NCBI RefSeq assembly: GCF_008932245.1
Contig: NZ_CP034909.1
Coordinates: 3,094,001 to 3,158,000 of the forward strand
Reading direction: 5' to 3'
Source of the DNA: Sinorhizobium alkalisoli
GTDB lineage: Bacteria; Pseudomonadota; Alphaproteobacteria; Rhizobiales; Rhizobiaceae
DNA length: 64,000 bases
A model generated the notes under the pieces. The model searched no databases and was not told where the DNA came from. It saw nothing but the letters and a program-made list of their open reading frames with translations. The position numbers were made by a program, and so were the translations under genes. Position 1 is the first letter of the stretch; each line of letters starts with the position of its first letter. Positions 47,004-56,482 of the stretch are shown here, piece after piece.

Positions 47004-47487
47004 GTCACCGGCTGACTCGATAAGTGTTCGGCAGGCGGATGCCCAACCGTAAATATTCGTTCTCATACTCAAGAACCGCGACATCGACCCAGCGACATGC
47101 TCCAACTATGGATGAAACCGCCGCCAAATGCTCTAGGTGCGGGAAACAGACGCGGCGGTAATGCCGGCCGGTCGGAATTCCGCAGGCGTGCGATCCCGTG
47201 TTCCCGCATAAGGGCCGCGAGCCAATCTCAGTGGGCGTTGGCTGAGCGTTCCCTCGGCCACTTGAGGTTTTATACGCGGAACTGTACCATCGCTTGCGAT
47301 TACGCCAAAAGGGGTATTTCTGCTGAGAGGGGACAAGGCAGCGCCAGAGCATTAAGCAGCGGCGCAAGCTTCTTAGCCGAATCGGGGTGGAGTGAGATAC
47401 ATACAGAAAGCAAGGCGCTACCGAGAACTCGTTAGCCTCCAGCGGAGTCGGCGGATTCTGCGAGGGTGCACGGATGGCCGGCTGGAG
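47004..47487. other. Probably decayed sequence between restriction remnants
   Basis: The 484 bases between two restriction-gene fragments hold no intact gene. Frames on the minus strand are shadows without a convincing start. It is probably eroded DNA from a lost operon. Confidence 0.4.
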
Positions 47488-47733
47488 AGTCCGGACAAGC
47501 CATCCTATGCCATGTTGCCGCAGATGCACCGTGATCTCTCCGAGTGGATCGACCGGTGGACCAATGTGCGCGAAGCGGCCCGCCTGCGGTCGGTTCACGA
47601 TCGCTTTGTCTTCCACGGAAGCGAATGGCAGCAGTTCAACCAGGTCGCCAATGCGGTGTCGCGGCCGCGGGGGTTCGCAGTCGCAAGAGCGGCAGAAGGC
47701 CTTCTGGCGCGTGCCACTATTGCGAGCGGGTAA
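47488..47733 (+). pseudogene. C-terminal remnant of a C5-cytosine methyltransferase
   Basis: PSYAMLPQMHRDLSEW, DRWTNVREAARLRSVHDRFVF and EWQQFNQVANAV align with the C-terminus of the intact methylase at 59477 (PSYTILAQMHRDLSEW, DRWITVREAARLQSFHDGFVF, EWQMLKQIGNAV). The catalytic N-terminal two thirds are missing. A conserved PP before the final helix is changed to SRP, and a few codons are deleted. It ends 9 bases before the 747-residue gene. This is the position expected for a druM-like methylase. Confidence 0.7.
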
Positions 47734-47742
47734 TAGCTTCGC

Positions 47743-49986
47743 ATGTCGGGGGCGCTTCTTTTCCTGTTCGTTTCGGGGAGCTTGGGCGGGGCAGCGCTCG
47801 GTTTGTGGCTCCTTTTCCGGCGCAGCCGGCGGTGGGTGCAGCCTGCCGCGGTCGGCCATACTCGCGATGTGCAGCTTGAAATCCGGCCGCAGCTGGCTGC
47901 ACCGACAGATCACATAGCAGGCCCAGAGTCTACCCAAACTCCAGCGACGGGGTCATCGGATGACGAGATAGCTGCGTGCGCGCCCGGTGCGGAAATGCCG
48001 GGGACGCCCGATCCAGCCGAATTCCTAGATGATCAAGGTCTTGCGAATGCGGAGGAGGAGGCGCCGACAGGTGAAGCTGCTGACCCGGGACGTACCCAAG
48101 CTACAGCGTCCAGGTGCTTCCCTTCGGGGAGTGATGTCTGCGCCAACGCGCTAATTGCAGCCGTGCACGCCGTGCCTGACCCCATCGAAATCCCGGATGA
48201 TCCGCCCGGAAATGCGGAGGAGGCGATGCGTGATGACAGTCACCATGCGGAGGCGCTGCTTGCGACGGAGGACGATCTCGCCGTTCAAGCAGCCGCGGCG
48301 GGCCACGATCTGCAGACTTTGCATGAAACGGCGGCACCTTACGCCGCGGCTTCGCCGGGCGCTCTGAAGGCGAGCACAGCTGGGCTGGTGGCACCTGCCC
48401 AAAGCGAAGGACACATGCAAGACGCCGATGGCGCCAATTTGCCGGGCGATCGCGATCCACCATTCGCTGGAGCGCTCACAGACGCGAACGGCGAATGTGG
48501 GCAGCCGCCGGGAGCAACTGCGGCCGTTCCGGGGACCCTCGCCGAGGCGCTCACGTCCAAGCTGGCCGCGAATGCTATTGTCCAGCCCGACCTGTCGGCG
48601 CCGGCGGAAGCGCCGGGCGCCGAGACTGCACCGGCAGCAAGGCCGCGCCCCTCCAGGCCCGCTCAGCATCGCGACAGGCGCGGGCAGCGGAGAGTGCCGC
48701 AGGTGCAATCCGGAGCCGCCTCCCAAGTGGGGCTAGCCGCCGTGGCTGAGGCGCTGCGCACGCCCGCAGAGGCGAAGCTGCGTCTGATCCTTCATCCGGT
48801 CCGCCGTACCGTCGGTCTCTCTGCGGTGATGGCGCGACCAGCCGGCTATCCGGACCGGATCACGCTTCTCTTCGGGGCCGGAACGGAGCTGGGAGCGTAC
48901 AGCGAAGACCGTTATGATGATGTGGACCTCGAATGGACTCCGGACCTGCTCTCAGGAGAAGTCAGGCTTGGCTGCAAGGAGGGATACCAATGGCTCCGGA
49001 GTAGCCGGCGCGTTCACATCTTCAGGGAGCAGGCGGATGAGCCGGGGCTGATTTCGGTCAGCTTCGCAGCACTGGCCTCGTCTAACGCAATTGTCTGCCG
49101 CCAGGAAGATGCGGACGCAGTCCGGTCAGCGGCGGCCGCGTGCGGCTCAGCTGAACTAGTTACGCATGATCGCTGGACGGGCGTGCCCGAGGGTTGGGTG
49201 GTGCTATCCAGCTATCGCCCAACCCACGCGGCCTCTTCCATGCTCGATACCGGCCTTACTGGTCTTGATCCGGGCATTGGAGGAGTAATCCGCCTGTCAG
49301 GCGGCCTTCAGATCCGCGCCGGCTCCTTCGCCCAGGGCAGTCCTCCGAAAATCGAGATCGAGCCCTTTCCAGCTGGAGCCCGTGTTACTATCGACGGGAT
49401 TCCTGCCGAAGCGGACGATGAAGGGTGCTGGCGGGCTGCAGGGTGGGATGAGCCGGGAGACCACCTCGTCGACGTGATCCCCGGGCCATCCCTGACCTAC
49501 CGCATTGTGGGCGACCCTTGGGCGGAAGGCGGCTGGGAATTATGGAATGCACATGCCGACCGTTTTCCAACGTCGCACGATGCGCCTTGGGCGCGCGCGC
49601 AAATATGCGGCGCCAGCGTTGCGGGTCCTTCCGGCGAGCACGTCGTGGCCGCCGAAGCAATGTCAAGCGTGATTGCGCTTGGTCTCCGGCGCGGCATGGC
49701 GATGCTTCGCCCGAGGCCTGATGCGCCTGTTGCGGTTGGGCTCCTTCGCGAGCCACCCGCCTTCCTGATTTCATCGTCGGGACCCCGCCGCACTCAGGGG
49801 CGTGTCGACTGGCTTGTTCCACCTGCCGGAAAGGAGTTCTCCCAATTGATCGACCAGTCTTGGGTGGCTGCGGTCCGGAGCGCGGCTTCTCGAAGGCTGC
49901 CGCTTAGCACTGACAGTCCGGCGGCCCAGGAAGCCTGGCGCAGGGCGAGAGCGCGGGCACGGCGCTACCGGAAGGCAGGGGCATGA
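47743..49986 (+). CDS. Membrane-anchored protein of a Druantia-like operon (DruF-position)
   Basis: 747 residues in three parts. An N-terminal membrane helix at about residues 4-25 (ALLFLFVSGSLGGAALGLWLLF) is followed by basic residues, so the rest is cytoplasmic. A long Ala/Pro/Glu-rich, probably disordered linker covers about residues 40-320. A folded C-terminal part (about 330-745) includes LRLILHPVRRTVGLSAVMARP and FPAGARVTIDGIPAEADDEG. I recognise no family and no enzymatic motif. It starts 9 bases after the methylase remnant and overlaps the next gene by ATGA. By position it matches the first gene after the methylase in Druantia type II; that is inference. Confidence 0.6.
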   Translation: MSGALLFLFVSGSLGGAALGLWLLFRRSRRWVQPAAVGHTRDVQLEIRPQLAAPTDHIAGPESTQTPATGSSDDEIAACAPGAEMPGTPDPAEFLDDQGLANAEEEAPTGEAADPGRTQATASRCFPSGSDVCANALIAAVHAVPDPIEIPDDPPGNAEEAMRDDSHHAEALLATEDDLAVQAAAAGHDLQTLHETAAPYAAASPGALKASTAGLVAPAQSEGHMQDADGANLPGDRDPPFAGALTDANGECGQPPGATAAVPGTLAEALTSKLAANAIVQPDLSAPAEAPGAETAPAARPRPSRPAQHRDRRGQRRVPQVQSGAASQVGLAAVAEALRTPAEAKLRLILHPVRRTVGLSAVMARPAGYPDRITLLFGAGTELGAYSEDRYDDVDLEWTPDLLSGEVRLGCKEGYQWLRSSRRVHIFREQADEPGLISVSFAALASSNAIVCRQEDADAVRSAAAACGSAELVTHDRWTGVPEGWVVLSSYRPTHAASSMLDTGLTGLDPGIGGVIRLSGGLQIRAGSFAQGSPPKIEIEPFPAGARVTIDGIPAEADDEGCWRAAGWDEPGDHLVDVIPGPSLTYRIVGDPWAEGGWELWNAHADRFPTSHDAPWARAQICGASVAGPSGEHVVAAEAMSSVIALGLRRGMAMLRPRPDAPVAVGLLREPPAFLISSSGPRRTQGRVDWLVPPAGKEFSQLIDQSWVAAVRSAASRRLPLSTDSPAAQEAWRRARARARRYRKAGA

Positions 49987-50846
49987 CGGACGCGGCTCTC
50001 AAATGGATGTCATTCCGGCGGTCGGGCAAGATCGCCGATCTCGGAGCCGATCTGACTGGCGGCTCGCCGCGCCGCGTTCTCGACGACCTCGTTACGCTTG
50101 GTCATGCGGAAATAACTGTGGCCGGTGGCTGGCGGGTTGCGCCCCCGGTGCTGGCAGGATTGCCCCGCGAGGTGGGCTCATCCGCGGTACTTTGCGGCGC
50201 TCGGACGCCGGCGCTTCTTGAGAGCCTCGGCAGGGCCAGCGATGCGTCCGGCGGCCAGATTAGCGTCTTCCAGCAGAGCGCCGCTCCGGCCGTAATCACG
50301 GTCACAGCTCCGTCCCGCGACGCCCTCGTTCACCTGGCCGAGTCAGCTGGGCTGCCATTTCAGACGGAGGCGGGGTTGCACTTGCTTGCATGCTCCCCGT
50401 CGATTCGGGAGTGGCCGCGCACACCGTTTCCGATGGTGGAAGGAAAGGTCGATTCGGTCCGCCGGTTTTCGAAGTCACGCATGCGTTGGGTGGCATCCAC
50501 GCTTTCGGAGGCAACCGCCGCCGCCAAGGGCTTCTTCCGTATCAAGCGCGACTGGGATTGGGTCAGCCTACTCAAGAGCGGACCTGGATCGGCATCGCTG
50601 ATCGACGATCGCGCCGGGCGGCTTGCCACGGCGGCCAAGTGCAAGGCGGCCCGTTGGTCGCGCGAGGGCGGCGTGCTATCGCTTCCCGCCCAACTCTATC
50701 CACCGACAGTAATGGCGCGTGGACTCGTGCTATGCAGCGGATATCTCCCGAGTTTCGACCGGGAAGCGATGCAGATTAGCTTTGCGGGCGTCCAGCCAGA
50801 ACATCTGAGACTTATCCTCGCGCTTACGGGACTGAGGCTGCAATGA
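49983..50846 (+). CDS. Winged-helix-like protein of the same operon (DruG-position)
   Basis: 287 residues. The first 60 residues (GKIADLGADLTGGSPRRVLDDLVTLGHAEITVAGGWRVAPPVLA) look like a winged helix in which a helix pair is followed by a beta wing. The remainder has mixed alpha/beta character with no motif I can name. Both ends overlap neighbours by four bases (ATGA at 49983 and at 50843), so its dosage is tied to the helicase. It may act as a DNA-binding or adaptor subunit for the helicase (inference). Confidence 0.55.
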   Translation: MTDAALKWMSFRRSGKIADLGADLTGGSPRRVLDDLVTLGHAEITVAGGWRVAPPVLAGLPREVGSSAVLCGARTPALLESLGRASDASGGQISVFQQSAAPAVITVTAPSRDALVHLAESAGLPFQTEAGLHLLACSPSIREWPRTPFPMVEGKVDSVRRFSKSRMRWVASTLSEATAAAKGFFRIKRDWDWVSLLKSGPGSASLIDDRAGRLATAAKCKAARWSREGGVLSLPAQLYPPTVMARGLVLCSGYLPSFDREAMQISFAGVQPEHLRLILALTGLRLQ

Positions 50847-53800
50847 GCAATCCAATCGATACGTTCAACAGTCTGAAGAGCGGCTATCTCAGGTACTTCG
50901 ACAGTCCGTTCGACCTGCGCTTTGAAGACCTCGTCCAGGCCCGCCGCCGGCTGCTCGACCGTGATGGCGTCCTCTATCGCGAGCCCTTGATTGAGCCTCA
51001 GCCGGGATATGTCCTGAGCGGACATGACATCCAAGCGGCGGCGGCGGCTGTTCTCGCCGGCGCGAGCGGATGGTCGGCGCAGATGGTAACCGACCTCGCC
51101 GACGTGGCTGAGGAGGGGCTGTTCTTGACGCGGGGAGCCCGGCCTATCGAGCTGTACCGCCACCAGGAGGCGATGCTGCGCGCAAGCGTGGTAGACCAGT
51201 CGGACACGGTCATCCTCACTGGCACGGGCTCGGGAAAGACGGAGTCGATCTACCTGCCTGTCCTTGCGGCGCTTGTCCGTGAATCGCTCGGCTGGACTTC
51301 AATTCCGGCAGCTCCCCGGAACGACTGGTGGTCGATGTCTCCGCCGCCGGGATCCGCAAATCGCGTGAATCATCCACGGATTTCTCAGCGGGCGCACGAG
51401 GCAGGACGCCGGCCAGCCGCCATCCGGGCACTCGTTCTCTATCCGCTAAATGCCCTCGCCGAGGATCAGATGTCGCGGCTTCGCCAGGCGATGGACAGCG
51501 ACCGGGTGCGCGGCTGGCTGAACAGGCGCCGGCCAGGGAACAGATTTTGGTTCGGCCGCTACACGGGTTGGACACCGATAGCGGGCAACCCTCTTCGTGA
51601 CGGAGCGGAAGCCGAACTGAGAACTGAGCTGCGACGGCTCAGCTCGCTTGCCACGCGGGTGGCGGGGACCGACGCGCAGCGCTTCTTCCCGAGGTTTGAC
51701 GGCGGCGAAATGTGGAGCCGCTGGGACATGCAAGATGCGCCACCAGACATCCTCATCACCAACTACAGCATGCTAAACATCATGCTGATGCGGGACATCG
51801 AGGCCCAGATCTTCGCTGCCACGAGAAACTGGCTCGCCGATCCAGCCAACATTTTCCATCTGGTGGTTGACGAACTGCACGCCTACCGAGGAACGCCTGG
51901 TACCGAGGTCGGATACATCCTCCGTGTTCTTTACGACCGTCTCGGACTGCACCCAGACCATCCGCAGTTGCGCATCCTAGCGTCGAGTGCTTCGCTTGGC
52001 GACGACGATGGCCGCGCCCAGGACTATCTCCACCAGTTCTTTGGCCGGTCCCGTCCCTTCACGCTGATACGTGGCGGCGCCGAACCGCTGCCGGCTGGTT
52101 CGACTGGGCGCCTTGCTGGATTAGCGCAGCCTGTCTCCGACCTTGGGTTCGCTGCGATATCAGGTTCGGATGCGAACCTCGAAGCTGCCATCGGGGCATT
52201 CGCGGCTGCGGCGGCAGTCGAGGTTCCGGATAGCGCGCTTCCGCTTCCGGAGCGGCTTGGGGCCGTACTTTCTGCCATTGGCGCGCCCGAGGCGATACGG
52301 GCTGCTTGTAATGACGGATCAGACCAGAGTCCGACGGTCGTCCCCCAGACTATAGAGGCACTCGCCGGGTCCCTCTTTCCGGACGAACCTGAGCCACATG
52401 CCCGCGAGGCGGCAACTGCATTGATTATGTCCATGTCGGCCGCGCAGGCGGATGGAGGGACGCCGCTGCTGCCCACTCGGGTCCACCTCTTTTTCCGAAA
52501 TGTGCAGGGCGTGTGGGCATGCACGAATCCAGCGTGTTCGGGCTCGCACTGGTCGGAACCCGACATACGGGTTGGCCGCCTGTTCGACCGGCCGACAACA
52601 ACGTGCGACTGTGGCTCGCGCGTACTCGAGATGCTGTACTGCGAGCCGTGTGGCGACATTTTCCTCGGCGGCTACAGGCGCGTGCTCAGTCAGAACAGCT
52701 GGTCACTTGTGCCAGACGACCCAAATATTGAGAAGGCGCCTGACCATTCGGCAAACGACCGGAGCTACGATAACTTCGCTGTCTATTGGCCTGCGCGGCT
52801 AGCGGACGGAACCCTCCGCCAGCCACAGCGCTCTACATGGAGTCAGGAACGCGTGCGGCGCGACTGGCGGATGGCGCGCTACGACCATAGGACCGGTGAG
52901 ATCGAGGTTGCGCGGCGCGCTGCAGATGCCACTGGGTGGCTGTACCACGTTGCCGACCTTCACCAGAACCCCGTGCCGCCGAGAGCGCAGGCGCCGAGCA
53001 TCCGCAGCGAGCGTCCATCGGTGTGCCCCCATTGCGAAGCCGACTGGAGCCGCATGGCGAGCTCCGCCCCAATACGTACCCAGCGCACCGGCTTTCAGAA
53101 GGTAGCCCAGGTGCTCTCGGACTCGCTTTTGCGGGAGATTGCGCCTCCGGAGGTCGAGGCGGGCCACCCCGTCGAAGATCCTCGGCGGAAGCTCGTTCTG
53201 TTTTCGGACAGCCGGCAGGACGCGGCCAAGCTCGCGGTTGGCGTTGCAAAGTCCCACTGGCTTGACGCGCTGCGCCAGGCTCTGGTCAGCGGAATGGATG
53301 ACAGTACGAGGGCGGCGCTGGCCTTCGAGCAGCAGGTCCACGGCGTGGCGCTGAGCGCAGAGGATGCCGCACTTGCGGGCATGTTCGCTACGGGCCGGCA
53401 GAGCGAGGCCATGGCGATCATGGCCGCTCAGAACCCCGCTCTGGCGGGAATGCCGTCGGCAGTTGGCGGGCTTACGATGCGGCAACTCGCCGACCGTACA
53501 CTCGGCCACGCGAGATTGGGCCTTTCGAGAGCAACCGACCTCGAAGAGGATGCGGCTCGAAGGCTGCTGACGACAGGGATGAATCCAGGCGGTGTCGACC
53601 GCAGCGTAATGTGGACGGACCTGAGTGAGAACCAGGGACAATGGCAGCATCTCTTCGACTGGGCGCTGGTCCCGCCCAGCTACCGGGCGGCGCTAAGCGC
53701 GGAAGAGGCCGATCATCGCACCCGGATTCAGACCGCCGCGCGCGAAGCTGTCGCTGAATCGCTGTTCTCAGGCGGCCGGCGGGATCTTGAATCGCTGAGG

Positions 53801-56482
53801 CTCGGATGCGTGACGACGGACCGGCTCAGCTTCCCCGCGCGGAGCGCCGTATATCAAGAAGCGGCGGACAGCTGCATTCGCATGCTGGGCAAGCGGCGGC
53901 GGATCGATACGCATCGCGCGACAGGGGACGACAACCAGCTCCCCAAATACGCTCGCGATTATCTCGAAGCAGTGGCCAACGCGAACGCGATTGCTCCAGC
54001 GGACTTCGAGCGCGATGTCACTGCGCTGCTGACACGGGCCGGCGTCTTCAGCCAGGGCATTGTTCTGTTTCGGGGTCTGTTCGTGGCGGACCCTGGCGAG
54101 CGCTACTACGAGTGCGGTCGCTGTTCGCGAGTCCATCTCCACCGTAGTGGCGGCATCTGCAGCGGGTGTCTCACGCCACTTACGGCGCCGCTAGTCATTG
54201 GCGTGGACGATGCCGGCCGGGACACAGATTACTACCGCTGGCTTGCGCTGAATGCCGGTCCGATCTTCCGACTGAATTGCGCCGAGATGACTGGTCAGAC
54301 CGACAAGGTCGTTGCGCGGGACCGCCAGCGGCTGTTTCAGAACATCACGGTTGGGGACGAGGTCGCTCTCACTGAAAACATCGATCTGCTGAGCGTCACC
54401 ACGACGATGGAAGCCGGTGTCGACATCGGCTCCCTGCTTGCTGTGATGATGGCAAACATGCCGCCCATGCGCTTTAACTATCAGCAGCGCGTGGGCCGCG
54501 CCGGCCGTCGAGGGGCCGCCCTTTCGCTCGCGCTGACCCTCTGCCGGGGACGAAGCCACGATGACTATTACTTTCAGCGGCCCGAGCGGATCACTGCTGA
54601 TCCGCCCCCTCCGCCATACGTCGACACCAACCGACTCCAGATTCTGCGACGGGTCCTTGCGAAGGAGGTGCTGCGAAGAGCTTTCTCGGACTTGGGGCTA
54701 TTTGCGGGAACCGCCGGTGACAGCGTGCATGGCGAGTTTGGCATGGCAACAGCCTGGAACCTCCCGCCCGATAATCTTCCGGTGGGATTCGCACCGGGCG
54801 ATGTTGCAGGTGTGGTCGCTCAATGGATCGGGCGAAACCAGACGCTCGTCGAGCACATCTGCGACGCGCTGCTGGTCGAGACGCGACTGCGCGCCGCGTC
54901 GTCGAACCGCGCTGATGCGGTGAACTGGATCATGAACGATCTGGTCCGGGAAGTGACGCATGCGGCTCAAGACCAGAGCCTTGTCCAGGATGGTCTGAGC
55001 GAGCGCCTCGCGAACAAGGGAATTCTGCCCATGTTTGGCTTCCCGACGCGCGCACGGCTGCTCTACCACAGGCAGCCGCGGAACTGGCCGCCGCGCCAGA
55101 CGGTCGATCGCGACCTCGAGTTGGCGGTGAGCATGTTCGCGCCAGGCGCGGAGACAGTGAAGGAGCGAACGATCCACACCGCGATCGGTGTCGCGCACTA
55201 CATCCGGCAAGGGCCGTTCGCAGCGCCTGACCCGAATCCGCTCGGCCCGGCGGTTATGGTCGGCCTGTGCGGCAACTGCCAGCATGTCGAGACGGCGGCT
55301 CCCAACAGTCCCGCCTGTCCCGTCTGTGGGGCGCCCGCGGGAACCGGTGACCGTGACTATCAGGCGATGGACCTGCGGCAGCCCAAGGGGTTCGTGAGCT
55401 ACTTCACCAAGGCGCGCGACTACGACGGCGTCTTTGATTTCGTCCCGCGCGCAGCGCGGCCGAAGGTGGGTCGCCCGCCATTTCCCATCGGCGCCCATAG
55501 GAACTTCGATATCGGCGCCGGTCAGGGGCGGCTGCACGTGATTAATGACAACGCCGGGCGCCTATTTCACCTCTCGGCTGAACCGTGGGCCGGAGGAGCG
55601 ATGGTAGACGTCGCTGCTGCGAACTCGGCGGATGAAAAGCATGCAGCTTCAGTTGGAAGACCGCCGGGAAGGCCGCTGGCACCGACAGCGCCGGTTGTTA
55701 CATGTGCGCTCGCGGCCATCAGCGAAACCGACATGATGCTGCTGGGCGTCCGGGACTATGGGCCCGGCCGTGCGGCAGATCCTCGAACTCCAGCGGGCCG
55801 GGCAGCGCTCTATTCTCTAGCTTTCATGCTAAGACGGGCGGCGGCCGTCTATCTCGACATTCAGGACTATGAGCTGAAGGCGGGGATTAGAAGTCAGGAA
55901 GATCCTGCGCTCGGCTCGGTGGTCGGTCAGGTGTTCCTATGCGACACGCTCGAAAATGGCGCGGGCTACGCGACGCATCTGGGACAGCCAGCAGTCAGCG
56001 AGCAATTGCTGCAGATGATCGTTCAGAACTCGCACCGGCAGTTCCACGACAGGCTTGTCGATACCTCGCACGCGGATGCCTGCGACACATCGTGTCCAGA
56101 CTGCCTGCGCAGCTACAGCAATCTCGCGTATCATAATCTTCTCGACTGGCGGCTCGCGATCGATATGGCGAACCTCGCGCTGGACGCAAACAGCGCGATA
56201 TCGCTTTCATCGCCGATCTGGGCGCGAGTGGCAGATCTTGCTGCATCGACACTGGCAGCAGCCCGGCCCGGCTTCACGCGTGCGACCTTTGCTGGGCTTC
56301 CGGGTCTGAGCAACGGCTCGGAAGCGATGATAGTGACCCACCCTCTTTGGCTGACTGACCGATCGGGGGCGGGTCCCGAAATTGCTGCCGCTTGGGACGA
56401 TGCCGAACGCAACCATGGAATCCGGATCGATCCATCGTGGAGTTTCATTTCGGTGTTCGAAGCTCTGCGGCGGCCCGCGTAG
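50843..56482 (+). CDS. Giant DEAH helicase with DUF1998 domain (DruE-like)
   Basis: 1879 residues. Helicase motifs occur in order: TGTGSGKTE (residues 126-134, Walker A), PDILITNYSMLN, DELHAYRG from residue 343 (motif II), ILASSAS (III), TTTMEAGVDIGS (V) and QQRVGRAGRRG near 1214 (VI). Several Cys pairs follow (CPHCEADW, YYECGRCSRVH with CSGC, GLCGNCQH with CPVC). The C-terminal DUF1998 region (about 1690-1790) has QVFLCDTLENGAGYA and DACDTSCPDCLRSY. Size and architecture fit DruE of Druantia, a helicase in phage defence; DISARM DrmA/DrmB split these domains. The gene overlaps its upstream neighbour by four bases. Confidence 0.75.
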   Translation: MSNPIDTFNSLKSGYLRYFDSPFDLRFEDLVQARRRLLDRDGVLYREPLIEPQPGYVLSGHDIQAAAAAVLAGASGWSAQMVTDLADVAEEGLFLTRGARPIELYRHQEAMLRASVVDQSDTVILTGTGSGKTESIYLPVLAALVRESLGWTSIPAAPRNDWWSMSPPPGSANRVNHPRISQRAHEAGRRPAAIRALVLYPLNALAEDQMSRLRQAMDSDRVRGWLNRRRPGNRFWFGRYTGWTPIAGNPLRDGAEAELRTELRRLSSLATRVAGTDAQRFFPRFDGGEMWSRWDMQDAPPDILITNYSMLNIMLMRDIEAQIFAATRNWLADPANIFHLVVDELHAYRGTPGTEVGYILRVLYDRLGLHPDHPQLRILASSASLGDDDGRAQDYLHQFFGRSRPFTLIRGGAEPLPAGSTGRLAGLAQPVSDLGFAAISGSDANLEAAIGAFAAAAAVEVPDSALPLPERLGAVLSAIGAPEAIRAACNDGSDQSPTVVPQTIEALAGSLFPDEPEPHAREAATALIMSMSAAQADGGTPLLPTRVHLFFRNVQGVWACTNPACSGSHWSEPDIRVGRLFDRPTTTCDCGSRVLEMLYCEPCGDIFLGGYRRVLSQNSWSLVPDDPNIEKAPDHSANDRSYDNFAVYWPARLADGTLRQPQRSTWSQERVRRDWRMARYDHRTGEIEVARRAADATGWLYHVADLHQNPVPPRAQAPSIRSERPSVCPHCEADWSRMASSAPIRTQRTGFQKVAQVLSDSLLREIAPPEVEAGHPVEDPRRKLVLFSDSRQDAAKLAVGVAKSHWLDALRQALVSGMDDSTRAALAFEQQVHGVALSAEDAALAGMFATGRQSEAMAIMAAQNPALAGMPSAVGGLTMRQLADRTLGHARLGLSRATDLEEDAARRLLTTGMNPGGVDRSVMWTDLSENQGQWQHLFDWALVPPSYRAALSAEEADHRTRIQTAAREAVAESLFSGGRRDLESLRLGCVTTDRLSFPARSAVYQEAADSCIRMLGKRRRIDTHRATGDDNQLPKYARDYLEAVANANAIAPADFERDVTALLTRAGVFSQGIVLFRGLFVADPGERYYECGRCSRVHLHRSGGICSGCLTPLTAPLVIGVDDAGRDTDYYRWLALNAGPIFRLNCAEMTGQTDKVVARDRQRLFQNITVGDEVALTENIDLLSVTTTMEAGVDIGSLLAVMMANMPPMRFNYQQRVGRAGRRGAALSLALTLCRGRSHDDYYFQRPERITADPPPPPYVDTNRLQILRRVLAKEVLRRAFSDLGLFAGTAGDSVHGEFGMATAWNLPPDNLPVGFAPGDVAGVVAQWIGRNQTLVEHICDALLVETRLRAASSNRADAVNWIMNDLVREVTHAAQDQSLVQDGLSERLANKGILPMFGFPTRARLLYHRQPRNWPPRQTVDRDLELAVSMFAPGAETVKERTIHTAIGVAHYIRQGPFAAPDPNPLGPAVMVGLCGNCQHVETAAPNSPACPVCGAPAGTGDRDYQAMDLRQPKGFVSYFTKARDYDGVFDFVPRAARPKVGRPPFPIGAHRNFDIGAGQGRLHVINDNAGRLFHLSAEPWAGGAMVDVAAANSADEKHAASVGRPPGRPLAPTAPVVTCALAAISETDMMLLGVRDYGPGRAADPRTPAGRAALYSLAFMLRRAAAVYLDIQDYELKAGIRSQEDPALGSVVGQVFLCDTLENGAGYATHLGQPAVSEQLLQMIVQNSHRQFHDRLVDTSHADACDTSCPDCLRSYSNLAYHNLLDWRLAIDMANLALDANSAISLSSPIWARVADLAASTLAAARPGFTRATFAGLPGLSNGSEAMIVTHPLWLTDRSGAGPEIAAAWDDAERNHGIRIDPSWSFISVFEALRRPA

